Of a stretch of DNA of 64,000 nt, positions 36,701 to 43,822 are shown piece by piece. This DNA comes from Chamaea fasciata (taxonomy: Eukaryota; Chordata; Aves; Passeriformes; Sylviidae). Position numbers and translations under genes: made by a program. Below the pieces are notes generated by a model that was not told where the DNA came from, searched no databases, and saw only the letters and a list, made by a program, of their open reading frames with translations. Each line of letters starts with the position of its first letter. The stretch's first letter is position 1. The DNA lies in assembly GCA_029207755.1 (NCBI GenBank), contig JARCOQ010000002.1, positions 86,702,087 through 86,766,086 on the forward strand, given 5' to 3'.

Positions 36701-38260
36701 TATTGTGCAGTTAATCTGAAGAGGTCACCTACTGTCACCTAGCATTAAAGAGAAAATATGCCTCCAGATTGTTCATTTGTCAAAAAATATATTATTTGAC
36801 ATATATAGAGGGAAAAAGCCTGGAAACACAGTCTGATGAAGACCTTCCTTGATATATAATTATCTGGGTGAATGGACAATTACATAGTGATATGTTTTGT
36901 TGACCCTTTCCTCACCTTTTTTAAAGAAGTAACATGAGGGCTACTAATCCAAGTTGTTCCTATGAGAGTTGCACAATACACAGTTGTTTACTTTGATATA
37001 TTTAAAACATCATCTCTGATTTAAGTCTAAGAGCAGATCTGAGGCATTCACAAACTGTTGTTAAAATTATTATCAGATTACTCAAGTGTGCAAGTTTTGA
37101 TGAAGATGTTAATTCTTTTTAAAGAAGTCTGCTGGGGAAAAATATATGCACATGTGCACATCCAGGCAATCTCCAGCTTGGTTTACCTGACAATAATCAT
37201 TTAAGGGCATTCCCTAAACAATTATCCCAGCTTTCCCTAGAGCGTATTCTGCCCTGCTGTGAGTGGGAGGAGGAGTCTTCAGCACCTGAACCTATAAGAT
37301 TTGTCCTGTTTATTTTGTTTCATGTCGTACATTCAGCCTTACTAAGGATGGGATATTTCCACCCTTCTGTAAATTGACCTTGAGAGATCCTCTGCCTGGT
37401 ACCGATTCTGCTTTCCCAAAGTCAAGTTTCTAGAGCCCCTGTACATGCTGTGCTCTGGAAATGCCTCTTGGTTTAGATTTCAGGAGATGTGAGGCTCAGA
37501 AATCTAATTTTGGTATCCTACTTGGATGTAAAAAGGGACTATACCCTAAGCTCAGAGAGCAGCAGTTGTTTTCCGTCCAGAGAACTGGAGATTTCCCAGA
37601 ACTGAGGAAATGTTACTTCAGTCAAGGGAACACTTGGCAATCAAGAAGCAGCTGAGTGAGGCCTTTCTAAAAATCACACTTTTGAGGATAGGGATGTTTT
37701 AAAGGCAAACCTATCTCCTATTTTGGCAGAGTTAAGAGGCTGTTACTGGGTCTAATCAGAAAGCACTCAATATAGAAAAACATGGGGAAATTATTATATG
37801 GTTGCAAGGGCTCAGTGTGTTGTTCCTCAAATATTCCTGAAACAGTTATATTCTATGGCTAAAACTATACTTTTGTTTTCAATTAACAGTGGGTGACAGC
37901 AGTGACTCTGAGTTGGATGCTGCTACCACAGTGCTCAATCTAAGGCCCAGAGCAGGGAAAATCTTGAGAGACCAGAGACTGAGACAACAGAGACCACTAC
38001 CTGAGTTTAGGGTGGAGTGGAAGAACGAAGTTGACGGGAGCCAGGACGGCCGGGGGGAGCAGCAGGACCCAAGCACCTTGCCACAGCCATCCATTGGGTT
38101 CAGGCAGCCGCTGCTGACCAGACCAAGATTTGGCACTTTGAGCAGGGAAGACCTGACAGCCGACCATGGCTCAGCCAGACCCATGCCACCACCACGGTTA
38201 GTTAGGCAGGCTTCGCAAGGGGACAGGCAGAGAAATAAGCCTGAGAACCAGCTGTACTGA
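6316..38260 (+). CDS. SLC9A2: SLC9A2: Na+/H+ exchanger 2 (NHE2), 12 coding exons, 810 residues
   Basis: Coding exons are 6316-6598, 12077-12540, 17817-18067, 24639-24856, 26306-26508, 29077-29166, 30455-30525, 31968-32129, 32730-32826, 33709-33840, 35763-35853 and 37890-38260. All junctions are GT-AG with matching phases, giving 810 residues plus TGA; human NHE2 is about 812. The product is a plasma-membrane electroneutral exchanger that swaps luminal Na+ for cytosolic H+ in epithelia. A cleavable-looking leader (residues about 1-35) precedes the transporter domain (about 75-490). That domain contains the TM4 motif [18 protein letters not shown] (139-156), the GESLLNDA motif with the Asn243-Asp244 pair, and AYGGLRGAI around Arg436. 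The cytosolic tail holds a CHP-type cofactor-binding segment ([17 protein letters not shown]), an [10 protein letters not shown] kinase-like site and a C-terminal PMPPPRL proline-rich motif. NHE2 is favoured over NHE4 and NHE3 by near identity to mammalian NHE2 and by the MFSD9 and TMEM182 neighbours. No frameshift or premature stop was seen. Confidence 0.96.
6599..12076 (+). other. SLC9A2: SLC9A2 intron 1 (5.5 kb)
   Basis: The donor is GTGAGC and the acceptor TTTGAAG. The first 180 bases remain within the CpG island. The rest is ordinary AT-rich intron in which I found no exon, recognisable retroelement or structured RNA. The short open frames here carry no family resemblance. Confidence 0.85.
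12077..12540 (+). CDS. SLC9A2: SLC9A2 coding exon 2 (core transmembrane segments)
   Basis: The exon completes the split Gly95 codon and continues FHLYHKLPS. It encodes the conserved membrane core, including [38 protein letters not shown] and [12 protein letters not shown] with the functionally essential Asn-Asp pair. It ends in phase 0 at GTG|GTAAGT, a strong donor. It is the largest internal exon and the most diagnostic for the Na+/H+ exchanger family. Confidence 0.97.
12541..17816 (+). other. SLC9A2: SLC9A2 intron 2 (5.3 kb)
   Basis: The intron lies between the donor GTAAGT and the acceptor TCATAG. It is AT-rich with no identifiable exon or repeat family. The open frames inside it (for example at 15934-16299) lack family resemblance and splice context. 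Confidence 0.85.
17817..18067 (+). CDS. SLC9A2: SLC9A2 coding exon 3
   Basis: The exon starts in phase 0 with [12 protein letters not shown] and encodes the hydrophobic [20 protein letters not shown] segment, the [14 protein letters not shown] loop and [19 protein letters not shown]. It ends in phase 2 at GC|GTAAGT. The sequence is nearly identical to mammalian NHE2. Confidence 0.96.
18068..24638 (+). other. SLC9A2: SLC9A2 intron 3 (6.6 kb, the longest)
   Basis: The donor is GTAAGT and the acceptor CTTTCAG. The intron contains a perfect inverted repeat at 22012-22051 (listed separately) and a GTGG/CCAC-rich patch near 19.54-19.62 kb. No exon was recognised in it. Confidence 0.85.
22012..22051. 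repeat. Perfect 18-bp inverted repeat with 4-nt loop
   Basis: The left arm TCTCAAATCTAACAAAGT (22012-22029) is the exact reverse complement of the right arm ACTTTGTTAGATTTGAGA (22034-22051), leaving a 4-base spacer (GTTA). A transcript would fold into a mismatch-free hairpin within SLC9A2 intron 3. No flanking target duplication or transposon ends were seen. The arms are shorter than in a typical microRNA precursor. Confidence 0.9.
24639..24856 (+). CDS. SLC9A2: SLC9A2 coding exon 4
   Basis: The exon completes the split Ala codon and continues [17 protein letters not shown]. It encodes a loop with [17 protein letters not shown] and the membrane segment [15 protein letters not shown], then [19 protein letters not shown]. 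It ends in phase 1 at G|GTAAGT. Confidence 0.96.
24857..26305 (+). other. SLC9A2: SLC9A2 intron 4 with a T/G-rich tract
   Basis: The intron runs from donor GTAAGT to acceptor CCCTTCAG. At about 25181-25330 it holds a strand-asymmetric run of T with interspersed G (GTTTTTT, GGTGGT, GGTTTT words) and few other bases. This run creates spurious open frames rich in Phe, Gly and Val. No other element was recognised. Confidence 0.85.
25181..25330. repeat. T/G-rich low-complexity tract
   Basis: About 150 bases consist almost only of T and G on the + strand, with T runs of 6-9 and repeated GGTTTT, GTGGT and GGTGGG words. It is a strongly strand-biased simple sequence about 325 bp downstream of exon 4. 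No protein is implied. Confidence 0.85.
26306..26508 (+). CDS. SLC9A2: SLC9A2 coding exon 5
   Basis: The exon completes Gly406 and continues [16 protein letters not shown], then [18 protein letters not shown] with the conserved Arg436, [18 protein letters not shown] and the last membrane segment ending FFTVFIQ. It ends in phase 0 at CAG|GTACTA. The terminal Gln replaces the Leu I recall in mammalian NHE2. Confidence 0.95.
27560..27737 (-). mobile_element. CR1 retroposon fragment, antisense
   Basis: The + strand reads like the reverse complement of a CR1 3' end: a GGATCTCTAGTCCAACCCTG word near the start, then diverged text ending CCTCTCTGGGCACC and TTCAGCCACCCTT. This order is typical of avian CR1 tails in antisense. 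The fragment is short, diverged and lacks its terminal repeat units. It is inert intronic DNA; subfamily assignment needs a repeat library. Confidence 0.7.
28080..28430 (+). mobile_element. Old CR1 LINE remnant, sense
   Basis: Words in the order expected of an ancient CR1 3' region appear on the + strand: GTGATCACAGGACTGG, CTTAGCAAGATGAAGG, ACTATTTAAACT and ACAAATGTTGGCACAAG, followed by ACCATGATGCAATTAAGAAG. The match is from memory of CR1 consensus text. The piece is badly diverged and has no open frame. The left limit is uncertain and could reach about 27.75 kb. Confidence 0.6.
29077..29166 (+). CDS. SLC9A2: SLC9A2 coding exon 6
   Basis: This exon encodes exactly 30 residues, starting [15 protein letters not shown] and ending EEIYNR, in phase 0 at both ends. 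The donor is AGG|GTATGT. It marks the passage from the last membrane segment into the cytosolic regulatory tail. Confidence 0.95.
29167..30454 (+). other. SLC9A2: SLC9A2 intron 6
   Basis: An AT-rich intron between GTATGT and CCTTTAG. I saw no exon, repeat family or structured element in it. Confidence 0.85.
30455..30525 (+). CDS. SLC9A2: SLC9A2 coding exon 7 (CHP-binding region)
   Basis: The exon encodes [17 protein letters not shown] and HNFWRDK in part. By analogy with NHE1 this is the juxtamembrane segment that binds calcineurin-B homologous protein. It starts in phase 0 and ends in phase 2 at AA|GTAAGA. It is too short to stand out as an open frame. Confidence 0.95.
30526..31967 (+). other. 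SLC9A2: SLC9A2 intron 7
   Basis: An ordinary intron between GTAAGA and TGTACAG. No additional element was recognised. Confidence 0.85.
31968..32129 (+). CDS. SLC9A2: SLC9A2 coding exon 8
   Basis: The exon completes the split Lys codon and continues [17 protein letters not shown], then [20 protein letters not shown] and a Met/Ser-rich end ([11 protein letters not shown]). It ends in phase 2 at AG|GTAAGC. It lies in the cytosolic tail and is strongly conserved with mammalian NHE2 up to the more variable end. Confidence 0.95.
32130..32729 (+). other. SLC9A2: SLC9A2 intron 8 with extended polypyrimidine tract
   Basis: A 600-bp intron whose 3' end has an unusually long pyrimidine run (about 32657-32720: TCTCTC, CCCTCTC and a T12 stretch) before the CTACAG acceptor. 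Nothing else was recognised. Confidence 0.85.
32730..32826 (+). CDS. SLC9A2: SLC9A2 coding exon 9
   Basis: The exon completes a Ser codon and continues [20 protein letters not shown], then [12 protein letters not shown]. It ends in phase 0 at [17 protein letters not shown] followed by TMSYNRHSL from exon 10 reproduces the family pattern NLYQIRQRTLSYNRH. Confidence 0.94.
32827..33708 (+). other. SLC9A2: SLC9A2 intron 9
   Basis: An intron between GTAAGG and TATTTCAG with no recognised element. The 69-codon open frame at 33286 lacks conserved sequence and acceptable splice context. Confidence 0.85.
33709..33840 (+). CDS. SLC9A2: SLC9A2 coding exon 10 (basic kinase-site exon)
   Basis: The exon encodes 44 residues beginning [14 protein letters not shown], with [17 protein letters not shown], a good basophilic kinase-site candidate (RRHS), and ending SRERP. 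Both ends are in phase 0; the donor is CCG|GTACTT. The donor is followed closely by a long T-rich tract. Confidence 0.93.
33841..35762 (+). other. SLC9A2: SLC9A2 intron 10 with poly-T tract
   Basis: Starting at the donor, the first 70 bases are G/T-rich and run into a poly-T stretch of about 27 (33884-33910). The remainder is plain intron up to the GCATGCAG acceptor. No other element was recognised. Confidence 0.85.
35763..35853 (+). CDS. SLC9A2: SLC9A2 coding exon 11
   Basis: The exon encodes [20 protein letters not shown], then [10 protein letters not shown] and one base of the next codon. [15 protein letters not shown] is the conserved anchor to mammalian [15 protein letters not shown]. 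The donor AGAG|GTAATG is the only one that keeps phase with exon 12. An alternative GTGAGA donor at 35829 would break the frame. Confidence 0.9.
35854..37889 (+). other. SLC9A2: SLC9A2 intron 11
   Basis: An intron between GTAATG and ATTAACAG. The 167-codon open frame at 35970 is not conserved with any protein I know and lacks splice support. No repeat family was recognised. Confidence 0.8.
37890..38260 (+). CDS. SLC9A2: SLC9A2 coding exon 12 (stop codon)
   Basis: The terminal coding exon completes a Val codon, then reads [28 protein letters not shown], a variable Gln/Pro-rich stretch, [18 protein letters not shown] and [15 protein letters not shown], ending NQLY and TGA at 38258-38260. DSSDS, TTVLNL, EWKNEVD and PPPRLV are the points of similarity to mammalian NHE2. 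The proline motif is a candidate SH3 ligand, by analogy with mammalian NHE2. Confidence 0.94.
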
Positions 38261-41155
38261 ACATAGCCAAAGGAGAACTATCAATAATAAACCACGGGCA
38301 TATTGAATTAGGATTCTAAACTATCTGATCAGACTATGGGATCCACCAAAATAAAAAAACAAGCCTCAGTCTGGGTCTAACCACTTCCATTTGAGTTAAG
38401 TCAACTCCATTACCTAAGTGAAAGGAATACTGGAGCAATTGCAAAGTTAGACATAAAAAATGTATTTCTCTTTTATAAATAACTTGTGGCAATGCTTTAA
38501 TTTAAATACATTGTTTCCACTATTAAAATAGTATGGAAATGTGCCTTATCAGATCATCTCTCATGGAACCAAGTCATGAAGGTTCAATACCCAGTTTTCC
38601 ATTGAGATCATTGTTGAAAGCCCAGTGATGAACGGATTCTTAAAAAATACCCCCAAACTCGTGTATCATTTCAGATTTTATTTATAATCAATAATACTTG
38701 TTTTAACCAGAGCTTCAACAAGAATAACACTGAAAATTGCACAATGCACCTATCATATAGACTTCTAAAGAAGAATAAATATATTCCTAAAGCCTAGTTT
38801 GTTCAAAGACCTCTGATGCAGAAAAAGAGGAAAAAGAGAAGAAACAAGCTGTAGGGGCTGAATTGCAAATACGGCTTATAAAAAGGACTTGCAACAAAGA
38901 CCTGAATAGCTTGAATTTTTACTTTCTGAATTTCTGGCAATATGTTACCTTCGGAAGGTACTAAGTATCACCAAAGAAAAACTGAATTACCTTGGCTTTC
39001 ACTTACGTCAGCAAGAACTGAGAGAACTTAGCAGGACACCAGAAAGCCTAAAACGAGAAAACTTCACGTGGATAAATAATGTTCTGAATCAAAATTGCTT
39101 TTTTGCACCTTAGTTATTTGGTTGCAATGTTATGCAAACACAGCAGTAGAATAGTTGCAGAGCACTGCGCATAGACAAAGCGAGCAGTCTCCTGTTTGAG
39201 TCAGGGACCACTGAGACTCAAGAAAGCTCATTCAACTCATGCTTGTGACCCTCGTTAAATTGTTTTACTTTTTGTTTCCTCATCTGTAAAAGGGGAAAGA
39301 TAATCTTTTCTTTGTCTGAGCTATGCACTCCCAGGAGCAAAAATGTTCCCTCTAATTTGTTTTTACAGAAAAGTAGCACAGTGGGGCCCTGGAATCAGCT
39401 GAAGTCAGTGTTCACCTTAATAACATGGACTTCTTGATCCTAGCATCAATGGTTGCCATTTGAGGGCATATGGGAAGGGAGGGTGCATTAAAATAAATGA
39501 TACTTAACTGTAGCTCTCAGGAATTTGCACTTTCTGTCCCACTTAAGTACTGAGCTTGCTTTAGCACAGATACACATTTCAGTACAATGCAGAAATAATT
39601 TTCTTTCTACTTGTTACAAAATTGATAACTTTCATTGAAGAATGTACACTGTGAAATCATAACTTTTCTCTTTCATTAGCACATTTCTAAATCTGTGGGC
39701 AATAAGATTAATTTTTTTTTTATTTAAGCTTGTTTTGAAAGAACTATTAAAAATCGGAGTTTCCTTTTAAAACCACAGAGTAGATTTCTTTCAAATGTTC
39801 ATGGGTGGGGGTTGATAAATGGGAATGTAAGACTTTCCTCCTTCTAACAGCATTTCCAAAATATTTATTTCATGTATGTATTTGAAATATCAAACCTTTC
39901 TAAACTGTTTTCTTAGCACAGGTCTTTTAGTGTTTTTCCTCTATGTTTTAGTGTTTTTCCAGCTATGGAAAATTCTGCTGAGTGGCAAATGCACAGTTTA
40001 AGCTGCAGAGGAATGACTGTGTGAACCCTATAGACCTCAGTTAAATGTTCATGGTTATTCTCAACAAATGATTATTGTGGAAGTCAATACTTAGCTGTTC
40101 CCTAATGATCATCTCCTATTTGGAAATAAAATTGGTTTCAAACAAAGCCAGCAAGTTTTAAAAAGATATTTAAATTTGTCTTTCAACAGGAAAGTACTTT
40201 CATCTATAAAATTGTCAGGGAATCCTGAGTCACTGCATTATTTGGATCATGTTTGAATAAGAAAAAAAGTCTCGAGTTTTGATTTCAGTGTTGAGACAAC
40301 ATGGTCCTTACAGATCAGGCTGTTTAGATTAGCTGTTTTATATTAGACCAATCTGAAATCTGACCAAAATAAATAAATGTGAAATTCACATCAACATTTA
40401 GTTTACTCTCCATGGAATTTTCTTGTTCGTGTGCTGGTAATGACCAAGCACTTGGCTTCTATCTGGGGAGAACTGCCTTTCATTTTTTTTTCAAACAGTT
40501 ATTTTTTATGGCACAATTTTAAATAATAAATGCAGGTTTCAGGAACCTTACTGTTATGCTGGTTGCCCATTAATGCAGGGCACGCTCACATTACTTGTGA
40601 TTAAAATGGTGCCCCATAGTACGAGCACATCAGATTGAAGGTCGTTTTTATGAAATATGGTCTTAAGCTCTTGGTGCTCGAAAACATGACAGCATGTTTT
40701 TACCTTTCCAAAGCACTTTGAAATCCACAGATTACCACAGAATGGTCACACTGTGCAGCAGAATTGCAAATCTCCTGGGACTCTGTGTCCTTGAGAGTAC
40801 CCTCTGCCTTTCGCACTTCAGCTCTTCCCCCCCTGTTCAGGTTCTTTTCCACTACTGCTGAATCAGACCCTTGCCATGTCTGGGAACAGATTTCTGGGTA
40901 TTCTCCTTTTCAGTAGCAATGACAGCAGCAGGTGACACAGGCACTGTTCCAGTTAGCCCTTATCATTCAACTCTTACTCAGGTTTGAGTTAGAGATTTAC
41001 TACTTTTTTATTTACTTTTTTTTTTTTTCCTTCCCTGCAAAGAGAAAACACGTGAGCACTTTTTTTGAGCCTGCAGAGGAGACACATCCTTCATCTATCA
41101 GTTTGTCTGCTGGAGAATGAAATGCCCAATAAATCTGTCCTCGAGCACCATCTGA
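38261..41155 (+). other. SLC9A2: Probable SLC9A2 3' UTR
   Basis: AT-rich sequence follows the stop without another exon. AATAAA hexamers occur at 38286, 38774, 39492, 40125, 40368/40372 and 41128. The one at 41128-41133 would give a 3' UTR of about 2.9 kb, close to the length I recall for mammalian SLC9A2 mRNAs. The true cleavage site or sites cannot be chosen from sequence alone. Confidence 0.5.
41128..41133 (+). terminator. SLC9A2: Candidate SLC9A2 polyadenylation signal AATAAA
   Basis: A canonical hexamer in CCCAATAAATCTGTCC lies 2.87 kb past the stop codon. Several earlier hexamers could also be used. This one is preferred only because it fits the expected length of the 3' UTR. Confidence 0.35.
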
Positions 41156-42742
41156 TGGGGAAAGTCATGTACTGACTGAGGACAATGTTTCTTCCTTTTT
41201 TCAAGGAAACCAGATCTTCAGCAGTGACTGGGAAACTTGCCAAAGCCACATACAAATATTTTGTTTCCACATGGACTCCCCAGTGCACTCTGTAGTATAG
41301 ATATTTTAATGCATTTTTGATGAAGAAAGTCCACTTTTAGGGACAGCGGGAAAATACAGTTCCACACTGAATTAGGTTTTTCAGGATTTCCCCCTTCAGC
41401 TTCTGAGAGGCCTATAAATTGAAAAAGGATAAGAAAGTAGGTATAACAAGGCCTAGATGAGACAGACACCCAGTTACCTTTTTAGGGAGATACTTGAAAA
41501 AACCCCAAGAATAATTTGCTAAAAGAGCTAAAATTTTAAGGGCTGTCCTACTTTGTACTAAAGTATAATGCAAATTCCACTGAAACCAGTTCAACAAAAG
41601 AAAACCTTGCTGCATAACAATTTAAAAATTTGAGAATATCCTTCTGTGCTAAAGCCACATAGAAATAACATGGAAAAACAAAGTTAATTTTTTTTGCCAA
41701 AATAACATGCTTGCTGTTGTGAAGGGTATCTTGGGCGCTCTGGAAGCAAACACACTGCACCCTGCACCAACTTTTTCAAGAGCTGCCAAGTCCACCAATT
41801 CAGACAGCTGACACTCCAAGAAATGTTTCAGCTGCTCACCACTTCCAAAATTGTCCAAGTTCTGTCAACATCCCCTGGCCCCTGAAGAAAAGATGAAAGA
41901 TTTTGAAATTGGACGTTGGAATGCTTTTTGTACCACAAGAGCCCTGATCCAATAAAAATATTATATCAGAGTTAAGGTGCATAAATATGGCACCCTAATT
42001 GCCATAGGTTTTATTTCAAAAAGTAATTTTTTGCCACAAAAGGAAAAGAAATTTTAAATATTTCAGCCAAGTTCATTTTTTTCCTCTCTGAGACCTCCTA
42101 TTTATTGGATATTTGACAGAATGGAAGACTGATTCTTACTGTGTATCACATCTCAAAAAATAGTTCCTTGGTTCTGAGATTTAAAATAATTAAAAATTTG
42201 AATTAATTTATCTTTGTAAATTAAAACAGAAGTTTTTCAAGACTTCCCTTAAAAATAAACTGTATACTCTTTCATTTCTAAAAGCAGTCTGACCTCCATT
42301 CATAATCATTTGATTCTCAAAGTTCAGGCTCCAGTACACTCCTACAAAATTCATGAGCTTACAAGATTCATGATCAGCTCTTTGTGAATTAGTCTTCTTA
42401 TAGCAATAACAGCACAGGCAAGTCTTGGTTTTCAAATGCCAAAGTGCCAGGCTATAAAGGATCACTTGCCCAAGGGTATCCTGCAACACCCATAACCAGA
42501 TTGGCACTGGCAGTACCCACAGAAGTTCCCAGCAGCAGGAATGTAATGGCACTACAGAGAACCTGAAGTAATGAGCAAGCCAGATCATAAATAGTGCTGG
42601 TCCTATTTTGTTGTCCTATTATCTGCTCAATATTCAATTTGTTCGCAGAAGATGAGAGTGATACTGACCACTGTGATGGTGTTGCAGTGAGTAAATTCAC
42701 AAGAAAGAAAACTGGACAAGAAATGAAAGTCTGCTGAACTGG
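41156..42742. other. Intergenic DNA between converging genes
   Basis: AT-rich, with no recognised gene. Short antisense open frames (41091-41858 and 42208-42889) show no family resemblance, and the last one runs into the LTR. Part of this stretch could be an extended 3' UTR of either convergent gene. Confidence 0.55.
42738..42742. repeat. Left 5-bp target-site duplication (ACTGG)
   Basis: ACTGG lies immediately before the TG that opens the LTR and is repeated exactly at 43818-43822, immediately after its closing CA. A 5-bp duplication is the usual size for ERVL-type integrases. Confidence 0.85.
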
Positions 42743-43817
42743 TGTGTTGGGTTTGCATGGCAAGGTTTTGGTAGCAGGGGGGATATAGTGGTGGCTTCTC
42801 TGAGAAGTTCCAGAAGCTTTCCCTTTATCTAACTGAGCCAATGCTAGCTGGCTCCGAGGTGGACCCACTGTTGGCCGAGGCCAAGACAATCAGTGTCTAA
42901 TAACATAGTAAAAAAGGAAAAAAGTTATTTTGTAGAAGCAGTTGTGGCCAGAGAAGAGAGGAGTGAGAGAAACAACCCTGCAGACAGCAAGGTCAGTGCA
43001 GGAGGGGAGGAAGTGCTCCAGGTGCTGGAGCAGAGATTCCCCTGCAGGCTGTGCCGAAGACCATGGTGAGGCAGCTGTGTCCCTGCAGATCATGGAGGTC
43101 CAGAGAGAGCAGAGATCCTCCTGCAGCCTCTGGAGGACCCCCTGTCACAGCAGGTGGATGCCCACAAAAGGCCGTGACCTCATGGGAAGCCTACAGGAGA
43201 GCAGGCTCCTGGCAGGACCTATGGAGAGAGGAGCCCACAGTAGAGCAGGTTTGCCGGCAGGACTTGTGGGTCTGTGGGGGACTCACACTGGAGCAGTCTG
43301 TTCCTGAAGGACTGCACCCTGTGGAAAGGGGCCCACGCTAGAGAGGTTAGTGAAGAACTGTAGGGAAGAACTGTGAGTCACCATGGGAAGGACTCACACT
43401 GTACAAGCCTATGGAGGACTATCTACTGTGGGAGGGACGCCATGCTGGAGCAGGGGAAGGACTCTTCTCTCTGAGCAGCATCAGAAACAACGAACTGTGT
43501 GACGAACTGACCATCTCACTCCTTGTCACCCTGCGCTGTAGCAGGGGAGGAGGTAGAGCCCAGGAAGAAGGGAGGGGTGGCAGGAAGGTGTTTTTAAGAT
43601 TTTTTTACTTCTCATTATCCTGCTGTGATTTTGATTGGTAATAAATTCAATTATCTCCCCAAGCTGAGATGTCTATTTTTCTCATGACAGTAATCAGTGA
43701 GTGATCTCTCCCTGTTCTTAACTCATGAGTCTTTTATTTTCTCTCCTCTCCCCTGTCCAGTTCCAGAGGGGAGTGGCTTTGGTGGGTACCTGGTGTCCAG
43801 CCAGGGTCAAGCCCCCA
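42743..43817 (+). mobile_element. Solo LTR of an endogenous retrovirus (1,075 bp)
   Basis: The element begins TGTGTTGGGTTTGCATGGC and ends in CCCCCA, so it has canonical TG...CA termini, with identical 5-bp flanks. It contains a AATAAATTCAATTATCTCCC polyadenylation-like region near 43641 and TGATCTCTCCCTGTTCTTA past 43700, both known to me from abundant songbird LTRs. No internal gag, pol or env sequence and no second LTR are present. It is therefore a recombination-derived solo LTR, not a provirus. It is largely undegraded, which suggests fairly recent insertion. The class (ERVL) is inferred from duplication size. Confidence 0.88.
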
Positions 43818-43822
43818 ACTGG
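43818..43822. repeat. Right 5-bp target-site duplication (ACTGG)
   Basis: An exact copy of 42738-42742 directly follows the LTR end. It confirms both boundaries and shows that the LTR inserted as a unit. Confidence 0.85.

Noticed and set aside
42208..43641. Frames across the 42.2-43.6 kb interval as a gene
   Set aside because: Most of this interval is a solo LTR with defined ends and target duplication; the open frames cross LTR boundaries or lie inside non-coding LTR sequence.
42743..43817. A full endogenous provirus
   Set aside because: Only one LTR is present and flanking DNA resumes immediately after the duplication on both sides; there is no internal retroviral coding region.
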